Shown here: positions 47,845 through 56,816 of the stretch, in pieces
Layout: each line of letters opens with the position of its first letter
Position numbering within the stretch: position 1 is the stretch's first letter
Assembly: GCA_938028745.1 (NCBI GenBank)
Contig: CALIZL010000049.1
Location: 37,874-101,873, forward strand
Length of the DNA stretch: 64,000 nt
Reading direction: 5' to 3'
Source of the DNA: an uncultured Prevotella sp.
GTDB lineage: Bacteria > Bacteroidota > Bacteroidia > Bacteroidales > Bacteroidaceae
Made by a program: the position numbers and the translations under genes
The notes under the pieces: generated by a model
Told to the model about the DNA's origin: nothing
Database searches by the model: none
Seen by the model: only the letters and a program-made list of their open reading frames with translations

Positions 47845-47877
47845 CCAGTAACAAGCGTTCAATGCACAAGGCATTTC

Positions 47878-47917
47878 ACTCCCCTCTCCCCTTGGAGAGG
47901 GGTTGGGGGTGAGGCCA
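47878..47917. repeat. C-rich hairpin repeat
   Basis: CCCCTCTCC-CCTT-GGAGAGGGG followed by TTGGGGGTGAGGCC, then two further partial copies of the TAGGGGnTGnGGGTGnGG text up to about 47960. Confidence 0.85.
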
Positions 47918-48138
47918 GTAGGGGTTGTGGGTGTGGCCGGTAGGGGCTGGGGGTGAGGACGGTATAGGTTGTAAGTTGACAAGTTGCTAGGCGAAACAAT
48001 CACCATCCGCACATTAAACAGCGAGATACTACTGGCTGATTTGGGTTAAATCCGCCCCAAAAAGGGTGTTAAACTCCAATTATTAGCATCTAAACAAATA
48101 ATCTTTATAATTTTCTTTACAATTTAATTGTTTTTGCG

Positions 48139-48146
48139 TATCTTTG
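48139..48146 (+). promoter_or_regulatory. -7 promoter box of the TlpA-like gene
   Basis: TATCTTTG matches TAnnTTTG and lies 22 bases before the ATG at 48168. An upstream in-frame ATG at 48144 overlaps the box and is not the start. Confidence 0.6.
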
Positions 48147-48167
48147 TGCACCTATTCAGAATACCAC

Positions 48168-48653
48168 ATGAAGAAGCTTTATTTACTTATTGCCGCCATG
48201 ATGGTGGCCACGTTCGCATGCGCACAAACGCGCTTACCGAACATCACATTAAAAGACGTATCGGGTAACGACGTGCGACTTGACACGCTCAGTAACAACG
48301 GAAAGCCCATTGTGGTGGCCTTCTTCGCAACTTGGTGCAAGCCATGTAACCGCGAACTGAAAGCCATCGACGAGGTGTATAGCGACTGGCAACAGGAAAC
48401 GGGCGTGAAAATTGTGGCCGTAAGCATCGACCAAGCGCAGAACATCAATAAGGTGAAACCGCTTGTTGACGAAAACGGGTGGACGTATCAAGTGCTGCTC
48501 GACCCTAACGGCGAACTGAAACGCGCTATGGGCGTGCAGATGATACCCTATACGCTGCTGCTAGACGGCAAGGGAAACATCGTTTATAAGCATAACGGAT
48601 ATGCCGATGGGGCAGAAACAGAGCTGTTCCAAAAGGTGAAAGACTGCTTGTAA
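48168..48653 (+). CDS. Secreted TlpA/ResA-type thioredoxin-like protein
   Basis: 161 residues from MKKLYLLIAAMMVATFACAQ, which is an export signal. The thioredoxin fold carries the redox-active motif FATWCKPCNRE (C57, C60), and the cis-proline loop GVQMIPYTLLLDGKG follows. Such proteins exchange or reduce disulfides in the periplasm, for example on cytochromes or secreted partners. It heads a same-strand series with the DUF6029 barrel and three Omp28-type thioredoxin-fold proteins, which suggests a shared extracytoplasmic thiol function (inference). Confidence 0.9.
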   Translation: MKKLYLLIAAMMVATFACAQTRLPNITLKDVSGNDVRLDTLSNNGKPIVVAFFATWCKPCNRELKAIDEVYSDWQQETGVKIVAVSIDQAQNINKVKPLVDENGWTYQVLLDPNGELKRAMGVQMIPYTLLLDGKGNIVYKHNGYADGAETELFQKVKDCL

Positions 48654-48926
48654 GGCAGGCTTTAAGTTCTTGCCCTTGGGTGCCCAACCGCGTGGTTGCT
48701 GTAACCAAGGGCCAAATGCGCTACCCCAACTGCGGTGTGGGGGAGCCGTGGGGTTTGTGTATTCACCCCAATGGCTAACAACATCAAAGGATAAAGACGC
48801 GGTGAGAGGAGCCTTTCGGCTGTGCCTACACACCGCAAAAAGCCATATTCATTGGCCCACTATGAATGAACATTTACACCAAAAGATAACTGCGAACAAC
48901 CATTTTAAATACGCATACACCAACAC

Positions 48927-50729
48927 ATGATGCTTTTGAATAACATGTTGAGAACCAATTCGCCTAACAAGCAGCTGCTGTTGCAACCCCGACAAGCTAG
49001 GTGGATGGGGCTGCCGCTGCAACAAATGCTGGGCATAAAGAAGAAATTTTCGGAACCAAACGCGGTTGCGAAGCCCCACAGGGCCAACTGGAAACCCTGG
49101 GGAACAGCACTTGCCGTTGCCTTATGTTGCGCAATGGCACTGCCCGCTGTGGCGCAAGACCAACCGAAAAAGGGCTTAACCCTGCGCGGCTCGATACAAA
49201 CAGACATGCTTGTGCCTGAAAACGACAAGCAAGCTGGGATAACAAAGGATAACGGAGACTTCTTGAACAACACTTATGTGGAGCTAGACGCATCGCTAAG
49301 AAACTTCGATGCGGGTGTCCGTTTCGAGTATATGCAATATCCCCTGCCTGGTTTCGAACCCGATTTTAAGGGTTGGGGCGTGCCGTATTATTACTTAAAG
49401 TGGCAAACACAGCACGTGGAATTAACGGCAGGAACGTTTTATGAGCAGTTCGGGTCGGGCTTTGTGCTGCGCAATTACGAAGAAAGGAGTCTGGGAGTAG
49501 ACAACTCTTTGCTTGGCGGACGGTTGAAAGCCAACCCGCTACCGGGCGTTTACGTTAAGGCTTTGGCCGGAAAACAACGCCGATATTGGGAACATAACCC
49601 TGGCTGGGTGGGCGGCGCAGACCTGGAATTGCACATCGAACAGTGGCTGCCAGGCATGCAAGCGCACGACCATCACTTGATGCTGGGCGCATCGGTGGTG
49701 AATAAAAACGAACCCGACGAGGTGATTATGGCCGATGCCACCCATCGTTTGCGCCTTCCATGCAACGTGTTGGCCTACGATGTTCGCGCCCAATGGCAAC
49801 ATGGAGCCTACAACGTGCTGGCCGAATATGCACAAAAGGGACAAGACCCAACGGCAGATAACGGCTACATCTATCGTCATGGATATGTGGCCATGCTGTC
49901 GGGGTCGTACTCAAAGCGCGGACTCAGTATGCTGTTGCAGGCCAAACGCAGTGTAAACATGGGCTTTCGCTCGCGCCGAAGTATGGTGGGCATATCGTCG
50001 TATGTAAACCATCTGCCTGCTTTCACCCTCGAACACACCTACGCTTTGCCTGCCTTGCGGCCCTATGCCACGCAACCTGAGGGCGAATGGGCCTATCAAG
50101 CATCGTTGGGTTACAAGCTAAAAAAAGGCACGGCACTTGGTGGACGTTACGGCACGGCCCTGAAATTGAACTTTTCGCACGTGCATGGCATTGCCAAAAA
50201 CCATCATGGCGGTAAGGGAACAGACGGCTATGGGTCGGCTTTTTGGGCGTGGGGAGATGCCACTTACTACCAAGACTTGAACCTGCTGGTGGAGAAACGA
50301 TGGAACCCGGCATTGAAAACCACGCTGATGTACATGAACCAACGCTACAACAAAACGGTTGTTGAAGGCGAGGGGGGTATGATTAACGCCAATATCTTTG
50401 TGGCAGACGTGAAGTGGAAGCTATCGCCACGCACCACATTGCGCACCGAGGCGCAGTACATGCAGTCGAAAGACGGCGACGGCGACTGGCTTTTCGGCTT
50501 GGCAGAGCTGTCGTTGGCACCCTCGTGGATGTTTACCGTGAGCGACCAATATAACGCTGGCTCAACGCATATCCACTATTATCAGGCGCTAGTTACGTTT
50601 GTTCATGGTGCACATAGGTTGCAAGTGGGCTACGGACGCACCCACGATGGGTATAATTGCAGTGGCGGCGTGTGCCGTTACATGCCTCCAACCAAGGGCG
50701 CAACGCTGTCTTACAGCTATAATTTTTAG
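48927..50729 (+). CDS. DUF6029-family outer-membrane protein
   Basis: 600 residues. The signal peptide is GTALAVALCCAMALPAVAQD; the true start may be the ATG at 49005 or 49026, since the first ~35 residues are atypical. The mature protein begins QPKKGLTLRGSIQTDMLVPENDK and continues with alternating, aromatic-rich strands (YYLKWQTQHVELTAGTFYEQFGSGFVLRNYEERSLG in part), ending GATLSYSYNF with a C-terminal aromatic as in barrel proteins. DUF6029 proteins are of unknown function, and in Bacteroidales they often lie next to Omp28-type genes, as here. The 171-bp gap to the next gene holds a C-rich hairpin repeat. Confidence 0.82.
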   Translation: MMLLNNMLRTNSPNKQLLLQPRQARWMGLPLQQMLGIKKKFSEPNAVAKPHRANWKPWGTALAVALCCAMALPAVAQDQPKKGLTLRGSIQTDMLVPENDKQAGITKDNGDFLNNTYVELDASLRNFDAGVRFEYMQYPLPGFEPDFKGWGVPYYYLKWQTQHVELTAGTFYEQFGSGFVLRNYEERSLGVDNSLLGGRLKANPLPGVYVKALAGKQRRYWEHNPGWVGGADLELHIEQWLPGMQAHDHHLMLGASVVNKNEPDEVIMADATHRLRLPCNVLAYDVRAQWQHGAYNVLAEYAQKGQDPTADNGYIYRHGYVAMLSGSYSKRGLSMLLQAKRSVNMGFRSRRSMVGISSYVNHLPAFTLEHTYALPALRPYATQPEGEWAYQASLGYKLKKGTALGGRYGTALKLNFSHVHGIAKNHHGGKGTDGYGSAFWAWGDATYYQDLNLLVEKRWNPALKTTLMYMNQRYNKTVVEGEGGMINANIFVADVKWKLSPRTTLRTEAQYMQSKDGDGDWLFGLAELSLAPSWMFTVSDQYNAGSTHIHYYQALVTFVHGAHRLQVGYGRTHDGYNCSGGVCRYMPPTKGATLSYSYNF

Positions 50730-50847
50730 GGGTGTGAGAGAATTGGAGTTGCCTTTTTGAAATTCATATAGACTTATACGAGAGGGTAAACAGGTTATCT
50801 TGTCGTCCCTGATAAACCCTTCTAACGAAATAAATATGGCCATCTAC

Positions 50848-50883
50848 TCCCCTCTCCCCTCGGAGAGGGGCTGGGGGTGAGGC
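50848..50883. repeat. C-rich hairpin repeat between DUF6029 and Omp28-type genes
   Basis: CCCCTCTCC-CCTC-GGAGAGGGG followed by CTGGGGGTGAGGCC, ending 18 bases before the next start codon. Lying so close to a start, it could affect translation or act as an attenuator. Confidence 0.85.
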
Positions 50884-50900
50884 CGATAACAATAATCAAT

Positions 50901-51689
50901 ATGCACATCAAACCATTACACATACTGCTTGCCGCCCTGCTCTTAGGTGCGTGCAACGACATCGCGCCAAGCGAAAGGCTTATCGAAGTGCCTGCTACAA
51001 CGGCCAAACGCAAGGTGCTTGTAGAGGAATTTACGGGACAGCGTTGTCTTAACTGTCCTGCCGCGGCCGAAGAACTGTCGCGGTTGCAAGCCCAATATGG
51101 TGCAGACACGCTCGTCGTCGTTGCCATTCACGGCGGCAGGTTGGCCATTTTGCCTAAGGAAGGGCTAGTAGGTTTGGCCACACCGCTAGGTAAAACCTAT
51201 GCCGAACATTGGGGATATGCCAACTCTGTGCCAAAGGTGCTGGTGAATAGGCAACGTGCCGGTTCGGTAAAAGAGGCGTGGGCGGCTAAGATTAGTGCGG
51301 CTTTTCAAGCCGAATCGCAGTTAAACCTGAAACTCACCACCACATATAATGCCGCAAATCGCGAACTGAAAGTAAGCACTACGGCGCAAACCTTGGCAGA
51401 AGGAGTGGAAGGAAAGCTGCAATTGTGGTTGATTGAAGATGGAATTGTGGCCTTGCAGCAGCTACCCGACAATGTGGTAAAGCGCGATTATGTGCATAAT
51501 CACGTGTTGCGCGCTGCGATTAACGGCGATTGGGGCGAGCCAATCAGCTTGCCGGCCAATGCAGAAAATACGTTTACGCATAAGCTAAGCCTGCCAGAAG
51601 GCATCAAAGCAGACAATGCTTGGGTGGTTGCTTTCGTGTATAACGATAGTGGAGTGGTGCAGGTGGAAAGGAGAAAGGTTGGTATTTAA
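50901..51689 (+). CDS. Omp28-related lipoprotein with thioredoxin-like CxxC
   Basis: 262 residues from MHIKPLHILLAALLLGAC; lipobox LLGAC with lipidated C18. An in-frame ATG at 50877 lies in the hairpin-repeat flank and is rejected. The thioredoxin-like domain contains VLVEEFTGQRCLNCPAAAEEL (C49-L-N-C52), the Omp28 signature. The C-terminal half has Ig-like strands (LNLKLTTTYNAANRELKVSTTAQTL; WVVAFVYNDSGVVQVERRKV). Omp28 of Porphyromonas gingivalis is a surface antigen of unknown activity. Its position after the DUF6029 gene is the common Bacteroidales arrangement. Confidence 0.88.
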   Translation: MHIKPLHILLAALLLGACNDIAPSERLIEVPATTAKRKVLVEEFTGQRCLNCPAAAEELSRLQAQYGADTLVVVAIHGGRLAILPKEGLVGLATPLGKTYAEHWGYANSVPKVLVNRQRAGSVKEAWAAKISAAFQAESQLNLKLTTTYNAANRELKVSTTAQTLAEGVEGKLQLWLIEDGIVALQQLPDNVVKRDYVHNHVLRAAINGDWGEPISLPANAENTFTHKLSLPEGIKADNAWVVAFVYNDSGVVQVERRKVGI

Positions 51690-52030
51690 GGCTTTGAGTT
51701 GTTAAAGACATCAGTTTATGGGCTGATAAGTTGGTTGGTTAATAAGTCTACTTGTTTAATGAACCCCTGCTTGTGAGGCTTGGTTTGTCCCTGCTTATAT
51801 CAGCAAACAACCTGTTAACTTACAGACTTGTAAACTTACAAACTCACAAATTCACGAACGCATTATCTTATATACGCATCAACTTACAAGCTTACAAGTT
51901 CCCTCCAACTCATCAACTCGCGAACTCATAAACTTATAAGCTCGCGAGCTCACGAACTTACAAGCTCCCCAACTCATTAACTTACATACTCATCAGCTTA
52001 CAAACTTATAAACTCATAAACATATATAAT
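51690..52030. repeat. Simple-repeat tract (CTTACAAACTCATAAACTT units)
   Basis: Run of variants of AACTTACAAACTCATAAACTTATAAGCTCGCGAGC, the reverse-strand form of the GAGTT tracts found elsewhere. No gene is visible. Confidence 0.7.
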
Positions 52031-52050
52031 CACAAATAAATCTATTTAAC

Positions 52051-52722
52051 ATGAAGAGATTATTACTTCTTAGCGTATTATTTTGCCTTGCATCAGTAAT
52101 GACGTTGCAAGCTGCAAATCGTGAAATGGTATTTGTAGATGCCAAAGGAAAAGTAGTGGCAGATAAGGCCACATTATCGTTAACCAAGGTAGAAAATGCT
52201 GGATTGGGACCGCAAATTAAGTCGGATTTGTCCATTCGTAACATCTCGGGAAAGGAGTTTAACGTTATGCTTGTCTGTGAAATTGTTCAAATCAGTGGGC
52301 AAGACACCAAATTGGAGGTGTGTTTACCGGGAAATTGCAACATGTGGGACAGGAAAGGGAAGTATTACATGTCCTCACGGAAAATCAGTTCCAAATCGAA
52401 AGACATTTCTATTGATACGAAATTTTTTCTTGCAGGTAAAGCAAACTGCACCGCCATATTGAAACTTTACACCACAAAAAGCACCGAAGATGTAGAAAAT
52501 GCCGTACCCGAACAGCTGCTAGCTACGGTTACATTGAAGTTTAATGGCAATGCAACGGGCATAGAAAGCGTGCAACGCACGGCACAGAATGCAGACAACG
52601 AAGTGTGGACTGTTAATGGCGTGTTCGTTGGTCGCAACATTTCCGATGTTAATAGCTTACCAAAAGGACTGTACTTAGTGCGTGAAAACGGTAAGACAAC
52701 AAAGGTTGTGGTAGGAAAATAG
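52051..52722 (+). CDS. T9SS-exported hypothetical protein
   Basis: 223 residues. Signal peptide MKRLLLLSVLFCLASVMTLQA. The mature part (REMVFVDAKGKVVADKATLSLTKVEN...) is beta-rich and has a pair of Cys (VCLPGNC). The C terminus (WTVNGVFVGRNISDVNSLPKGLYLVRENGKTTKVVVGK, in pieces) is a T9SS type A sorting domain, so the protein should be secreted or anchored to the surface. No known enzyme motif. It sits among Omp28-type genes on the same strand. Confidence 0.78.
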   Translation: MKRLLLLSVLFCLASVMTLQAANREMVFVDAKGKVVADKATLSLTKVENAGLGPQIKSDLSIRNISGKEFNVMLVCEIVQISGQDTKLEVCLPGNCNMWDRKGKYYMSSRKISSKSKDISIDTKFFLAGKANCTAILKLYTTKSTEDVENAVPEQLLATVTLKFNGNATGIESVQRTAQNADNEVWTVNGVFVGRNISDVNSLPKGLYLVRENGKTTKVVVGK

Positions 52723-52884
52723 GCCAAAGTAAATGTCATTTTCATCCCCTCCTAGGGAGAAAAGCTCCGACTTCTGCCCACTATGAGGGCACTAGGTGAG
52801 TGCAATGAAGGGGGTGAAGTGAGCCATTAGCCCCATTGCTTTGTGGCAACTTTAATGGAATGGAACATCATAAACAAGGCATCC

Positions 52885-52920
52885 CATTCCCCCAACCCCT
52901 TTGGAAAGGGGGCAGGGGAA
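52885..52920. repeat. Divergent C-rich hairpin repeat
   Basis: CATTCCCCCAACCCCTTTGG-AAAGGGGGCAGGGG can pair imperfectly. It lies 24 bases before the next start codon. Confidence 0.55.
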
Positions 52921-52943
52921 AGCCAAATAAAAACAAATAGTAA

Positions 52944-54257
52944 ATGAAAAAACCACTACTTTCGCGCCTTTGCGCACTCGCATTCATGTTCTGCGCCTGT
53001 GCAACAGCCTTTGCAGGGTTTGGCGAGAACAACTTAGCGCCCATTGCTGCACCGCGCTTATTCGTTGCAAAGGGTGCAACTGATGCCAAGGGAACATTCT
53101 CTTGCGTTAACTATGGCACCAACCCCGTCACCTCTTACCGCTACACCGCCACCGTGAATGGTCAGGTTGTGGAAGAAAAAGAGGTGAAATTAACCGAACC
53201 AATCAACGTAAACGACTTCGGAAAACTCTTGGTTAAGGTGCCAACATTCAACCAGTTGGGCGACCATCAGTTGGTTTGTAACATCACGCATGTTAATGGT
53301 AAGCCCAACACAACGACCTTTTCGTCGTCTACACTCGACATAACGGTGGTCACCAAGGTGCCAACATGCCGCGTAGTGTTCGAAGATTACACCGCCATGT
53401 GGTGCCAACATTGCCCCCGCGCAACGGCCATTATGGAATATCTAACAAAGAAACACCCCGACGACTTTATCGGAATTGCCGTTCATCAAGGCGACAAAAT
53501 AGCCATCGGCGGTTATAAAAGCCCTGTTGCAGGTAGGCCTGGCCTTCCTTATGTGTGGGCCTCGCGCAGAGCCAAAGTGTCTGGTTATACCGGCGAAGAC
53601 CTTTATCGGGAGGCCAAAGCGCGCGGAGCGGTGATGGATATCGACGTAAAAGCAGAATGGAATGCAAGCGGTAACGCCATCAACGTGCAGTCTACCACTA
53701 CCTTCCGCACCAATATGCCCAACGCCAACTATGCACTGGCCTACGTGGTTGTAGAAGATGGCATGCACAATGCAAGCTGGTCTCAAGCAAATTCTTACGA
53801 TGGGCTTACCGATTTGTTGAAAGAAAACGAAGAAATGGCCGTTTTTGTTAAAGGAGGTAGAGTTGTTTATGGCCTTAAATACAACCATGTGGCTCGCGCT
53901 TTCTTAGGTATTGACAGCGGAATGGAGGGCTCGTTGCCCAACAATGTGGTGGCCGATAGGGACATTAAGCACAAGGCAACGTTCGATGGCGTGGGCAGTA
54001 ATTGGAAACCACAAAACAAAAAGAACCTGCGCGTGGTGGTGATGGTTATCGATAATACCACACATAACGTTGTTAACGGTGCCCATTGCCCAATCAAACC
54101 ATACAACACAACAGGCATCGCAACCGCCAATGCCACGGCAGAACGTGTGGAAGTGGCGCGCTTTAACCTCAAAGGCCAACGCCTTTCTGCACCCGAAAGG
54201 GGAATAAACATCGTGAAGTATAGCGATGGAACGGTTGAGAAGGTGAATGAAAGGTGA
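52944..54257 (+). CDS. T9SS-exported Omp28-like thioredoxin-fold protein, paralogue 1
   Basis: 437 residues. Signal peptide ends ATAFA. An N-terminal Ig-like region (TFSCVNYGTNPVTSYRYTATVNGQVV) precedes the Omp28/thioredoxin domain with CRVVFEDYTAMWCQHCPRA (C154-Q-H-C157). A second beta-rich domain follows (VDIDVKAEW region), and the T9SS sorting domain is ATAERVEVARFNLKGQRLSAPERGINIVKYSDG. It has the same length, and the CxxC at the same residue, as the paralogue starting at 54695, with clear similarity throughout. Likely a cell-surface redox or binding protein. Confidence 0.88.
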   Translation: MKKPLLSRLCALAFMFCACATAFAGFGENNLAPIAAPRLFVAKGATDAKGTFSCVNYGTNPVTSYRYTATVNGQVVEEKEVKLTEPINVNDFGKLLVKVPTFNQLGDHQLVCNITHVNGKPNTTTFSSSTLDITVVTKVPTCRVVFEDYTAMWCQHCPRATAIMEYLTKKHPDDFIGIAVHQGDKIAIGGYKSPVAGRPGLPYVWASRRAKVSGYTGEDLYREAKARGAVMDIDVKAEWNASGNAINVQSTTTFRTNMPNANYALAYVVVEDGMHNASWSQANSYDGLTDLLKENEEMAVFVKGGRVVYGLKYNHVARAFLGIDSGMEGSLPNNVVADRDIKHKATFDGVGSNWKPQNKKNLRVVVMVIDNTTHNVVNGAHCPIKPYNTTGIATANATAERVEVARFNLKGQRLSAPERGINIVKYSDGTVEKVNER

Positions 54258-54345
54258 AAAAGTGAAAGGGTGAAAAGGCGTTTAAAGGTGAAAAATTGAA
54301 AGGGTGAAAAGGTGAAAAAATGGCTCACGCCCTTCAAACTTGTTG
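54245..54345. repeat. Simple-repeat tract (GTGAAAAG units)
   Basis: AAGGTGAAAAAGTGAAAGGGTGAAAAGG runs, overlapping the last codons of the preceding gene. Similar tracts lie at 54500-54660 and 63662-63835. Confidence 0.7.
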
Positions 54346-54401
54346 ACGAGTTTACCAGTTGACAAGTTAACAGGTGGACAAGTTAATGCAAACTAGTGGA
54401 G

Positions 54402-54488
54402 TTGGATTATCTAGTTCCACTAGTCCTTCTAGCAAAACTAGGTTATCTAGAAGTACTAGGCTATCTAGTTCTCCTAGCCACTACTAGC
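54402..54488 (-). repeat. CTAG array with 9-bp period, copy 1
   Basis: About ten CTAG tetramers in under 100 bp; eight successive ones are spaced 9 bases (CTAG-N5), then one 10. The sequence is the reverse complement of most of 63862-63955. It is flanked on the right by GCGCAGCCATTTTTTCACC simple repeat. Confidence 0.85.
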
Positions 54489-54694
54489 CTTACTTGGTCA
54501 TCAGTAGGCGCAGCCATTTTTTCACCTTATCTAGTTAATAAACTAACACGTTAGTAGGGCGTGAGCCATCTTTTCACCTTTTCACCTTTTCGCCCTTTCA
54601 CCTTTAAAGGCGTGAGCCATTTTTTCACTCTTTCAACTTTTCACCTTTTCACTTTTAAGCCCCTCTATCGTATTCATTTTTAAACTGAAATAAC

Positions 54695-56008
54695 ATGAAA
54701 AAACAACACTTTTTGCGCCTTTGTGCGCTCATCACCCTGCTTTGCATGCAGGTCTATACCCTTTTTGCAGGCGATGTATATAGTCTGTCTGTGGCCAAAC
54801 CCGCGCGGATGTTCGTAAAGACCGGAGCTTCGGGGCATAAGAACACCTTTATTATGCACAATTACGGCAACATCGAACAAAAGAACTTCCACTACAAGGC
54901 CACCATAAACGGCAAGGTTGTGGAAGAAAAAACCGTGACATTTGCTACACCTTTGGGGGCCAGCCAAATGGCAAGTCTAACCATCAGCATCCCGCCACAA
55001 AGCAAAGCGGGCGATTACGAGTTGGTTTTAGACGTTACACAGATTAATGGTAAGCCCAATGGAAGTCCTGGAAAGATAGCCAAGCTACCCATCACTGCCA
55101 TGAATAAGCTGCCCACATGTCGCGTGGTATTCGAAGACTACACCGCCAATTGGTGCCCCTGGTGTCCTTCTGGCATTGCCATCATGAGACAAATGGCCAA
55201 AAAACACCCCAACGACTTCTTCGGGATAGTGGTACATGATGGTGATGTGATGGGCATAAAAAGTTATAACGTGCCCGCAACTCCCCACCGTGGACTGCCC
55301 ACCGTATGGGCATCGCGTGCAAATAAGGTAGAGGGCTTTACCGGCGAGCTATATTATCAGATGGCCAAACAGCGCGGAGCGATGATGGATATCGACGTGA
55401 AGGCGCAGTGGAATAGGGAAGGTAAGGGCATCGATGCGCAGTCTACCACCACATTTCGCGCCACAACCAACAACGCCCGCTATGCGTTGGCCTACGTGTT
55501 GATAGAAAACCGAATACAAAGAAACGACTGGGCGCAAAGAAATGGATATAGTGGAAGTACCAAATATCTAGGTCTTAACCCCGAATTGGATTACTTTATC
55601 AAGTCATCGGACCCCATTAAGAACTTTGTTTTCGAAGATGTGGCCCGCTCTCAGGTAGGCATAGCCAACGGGTTAGACGGCTCTTTGCCCCAAAGCGTTG
55701 TGGCCGATAGGCCCATTGTTCATAAAACGGCGTTGAACGGCATTGGTGATTGGGTGACGGTAATTAACAAAAACAACCTGAGCGTAGTGGTTTTGGTTAT
55801 CGACAACACCACCAATAGCATCGTTAACGCCGCCCGTTGCGTGGTGAAACCATACACTGCCACAGCCATCGAAACCCCCAAAGCCTCAGCAGAACGTGTG
55901 GAAGTGGCGCGCTTTAACCTCACTGGCCGCCGCCTTTCTGCACCCGAACCGGGCGTAAACATTATTAAGTACAGCGACGGAACTGTCCAGAAGGTGTTCG
56001 TTAGGTAG
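54695..56008 (+). CDS. T9SS-exported Omp28-like thioredoxin-fold protein, paralogue 2
   Basis: 437 residues. A signal peptide (ends TLFAG) precedes an Ig-like region (NTFIMHNYGNIEQKNFHYKATINGKVV) and the domain with CRVVFEDYTANWCPWCPSG (C154-P-W-C157). A T9SS sorting domain ends SAERVEVARFNLTGRRLSAPEPGVNIIKYSDG. Versus paralogue 1 the active-site pair changes from QH to PW, which should alter the redox potential. The two genes are separated by 437 bp of repeats, so they may be separately transcribed. Confidence 0.88.
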   Translation: MKKQHFLRLCALITLLCMQVYTLFAGDVYSLSVAKPARMFVKTGASGHKNTFIMHNYGNIEQKNFHYKATINGKVVEEKTVTFATPLGASQMASLTISIPPQSKAGDYELVLDVTQINGKPNGSPGKIAKLPITAMNKLPTCRVVFEDYTANWCPWCPSGIAIMRQMAKKHPNDFFGIVVHDGDVMGIKSYNVPATPHRGLPTVWASRANKVEGFTGELYYQMAKQRGAMMDIDVKAQWNREGKGIDAQSTTTFRATTNNARYALAYVLIENRIQRNDWAQRNGYSGSTKYLGLNPELDYFIKSSDPIKNFVFEDVARSQVGIANGLDGSLPQSVVADRPIVHKTALNGIGDWVTVINKNNLSVVVLVIDNTTNSIVNAARCVVKPYTATAIETPKASAERVEVARFNLTGRRLSAPEPGVNIIKYSDGTVQKVFVR

Positions 56009-56137
56009 TAACACTGCGTTAAGGCCGAAGGGCAATAACACCATGCGTGTAAAGCCCACTGCTCCATTTTTAGGCGCAGAAGGCTGGGCCATCTGGCGGC
56101 TTTGTGCCGTTGGCAGGAAACAAATACGCCCTTCTAC

Positions 56138-56165
56138 CCTTTCTCCTAGTGGGGAGGGGTAGGGG
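56138..56165. repeat. Degenerate C-rich hairpin repeat
   Basis: CTACCCTTTCTCC-TAG-TGGGGAGGGGTAGGGG, imperfectly paired. It lies just before the 648-bp element copy 6. Confidence 0.5.
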
Positions 56166-56167
56166 TG

Positions 56168-56816
56168 TTTTGTAAGTTTTTTAGCATAGATTTTAACACT
56201 AAGAGTGCCCTTTTTATCCACCAACTGCCCGCCTTGCCGCAAAAAATCGATTCTCGCGAAGGTTTGTTTCGATGCAAAAAGGGGTGCTAAGTGGACGTTG
56301 GCAAAATGAATATTTATTTGAAGAAGCCGCCATTTGCACCACTTTTGGGGTAGTTTGCCGCTAAATGTTGTGCGTTTTGGTGCAAAATAGCCTGCGTTTT
56401 GGCGCTAAATGCAGTGCGTTTTGCTGCTAAATGCAGTGCGTTTTGCTGCAAAACGCAAGGTAAAATGGTGCTAAATGCAGTGTTTTTTGCCGCTAAATGT
56501 AGGGCGATAAGCATAAAAATACAACGCAATGGTATGAATATAACCTTTCAAAACCACCAAATATGTGACCAAAAGTGGCAAAACACCCATCAAAAAGTGG
56601 GTTTTTAGGGGCTAAAAGTGGGTATTTGGGCTTGAAAAATTACGAGCCTTCGGCCAAACTAGAAAGGCAAAATGGTGCAAAATGCAGGCAATATGCTCGA
56701 AACTTGACAAAGACAGCGGCAGCAAAAGTGGTAAAAAGGCTGCAAAATACCGAATTTTATGCCTGATTTTCGCTAGAATGGGGTTGCGAATGGGGTATGT
56801 TTTGTAAAGTATAAAA
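56168..56816 (+). repeat. 648-bp dispersed intergenic element, copy 6 (seven 22-bp units)
   Basis: Forward orientation. Seven 22-bp units run from about 56357 to 56510. The invariant CGCAAAAAATCGATTCTCGC is near 56239 and the tail CGCTAGAATGG...TTTTGTAAAG near 56810. It lies between the Omp28-like paralogue 2 and the DUF2339 gene. The rest of the gap to 57299 holds only a -7 box. Confidence 0.9.

Larger units (their letters stand above)
47368..47847. repeat. Tandem duplication of a 240-bp unit
   Basis: AAAACAAGGTG at 47368 and 47608 starts two near-identical 240-bp units. Each consists of a GTTAACGAGTTGACGAG simple-repeat part plus a MITE-like element. Few differences separate the two, so the duplication is recent. 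Confidence 0.9.
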
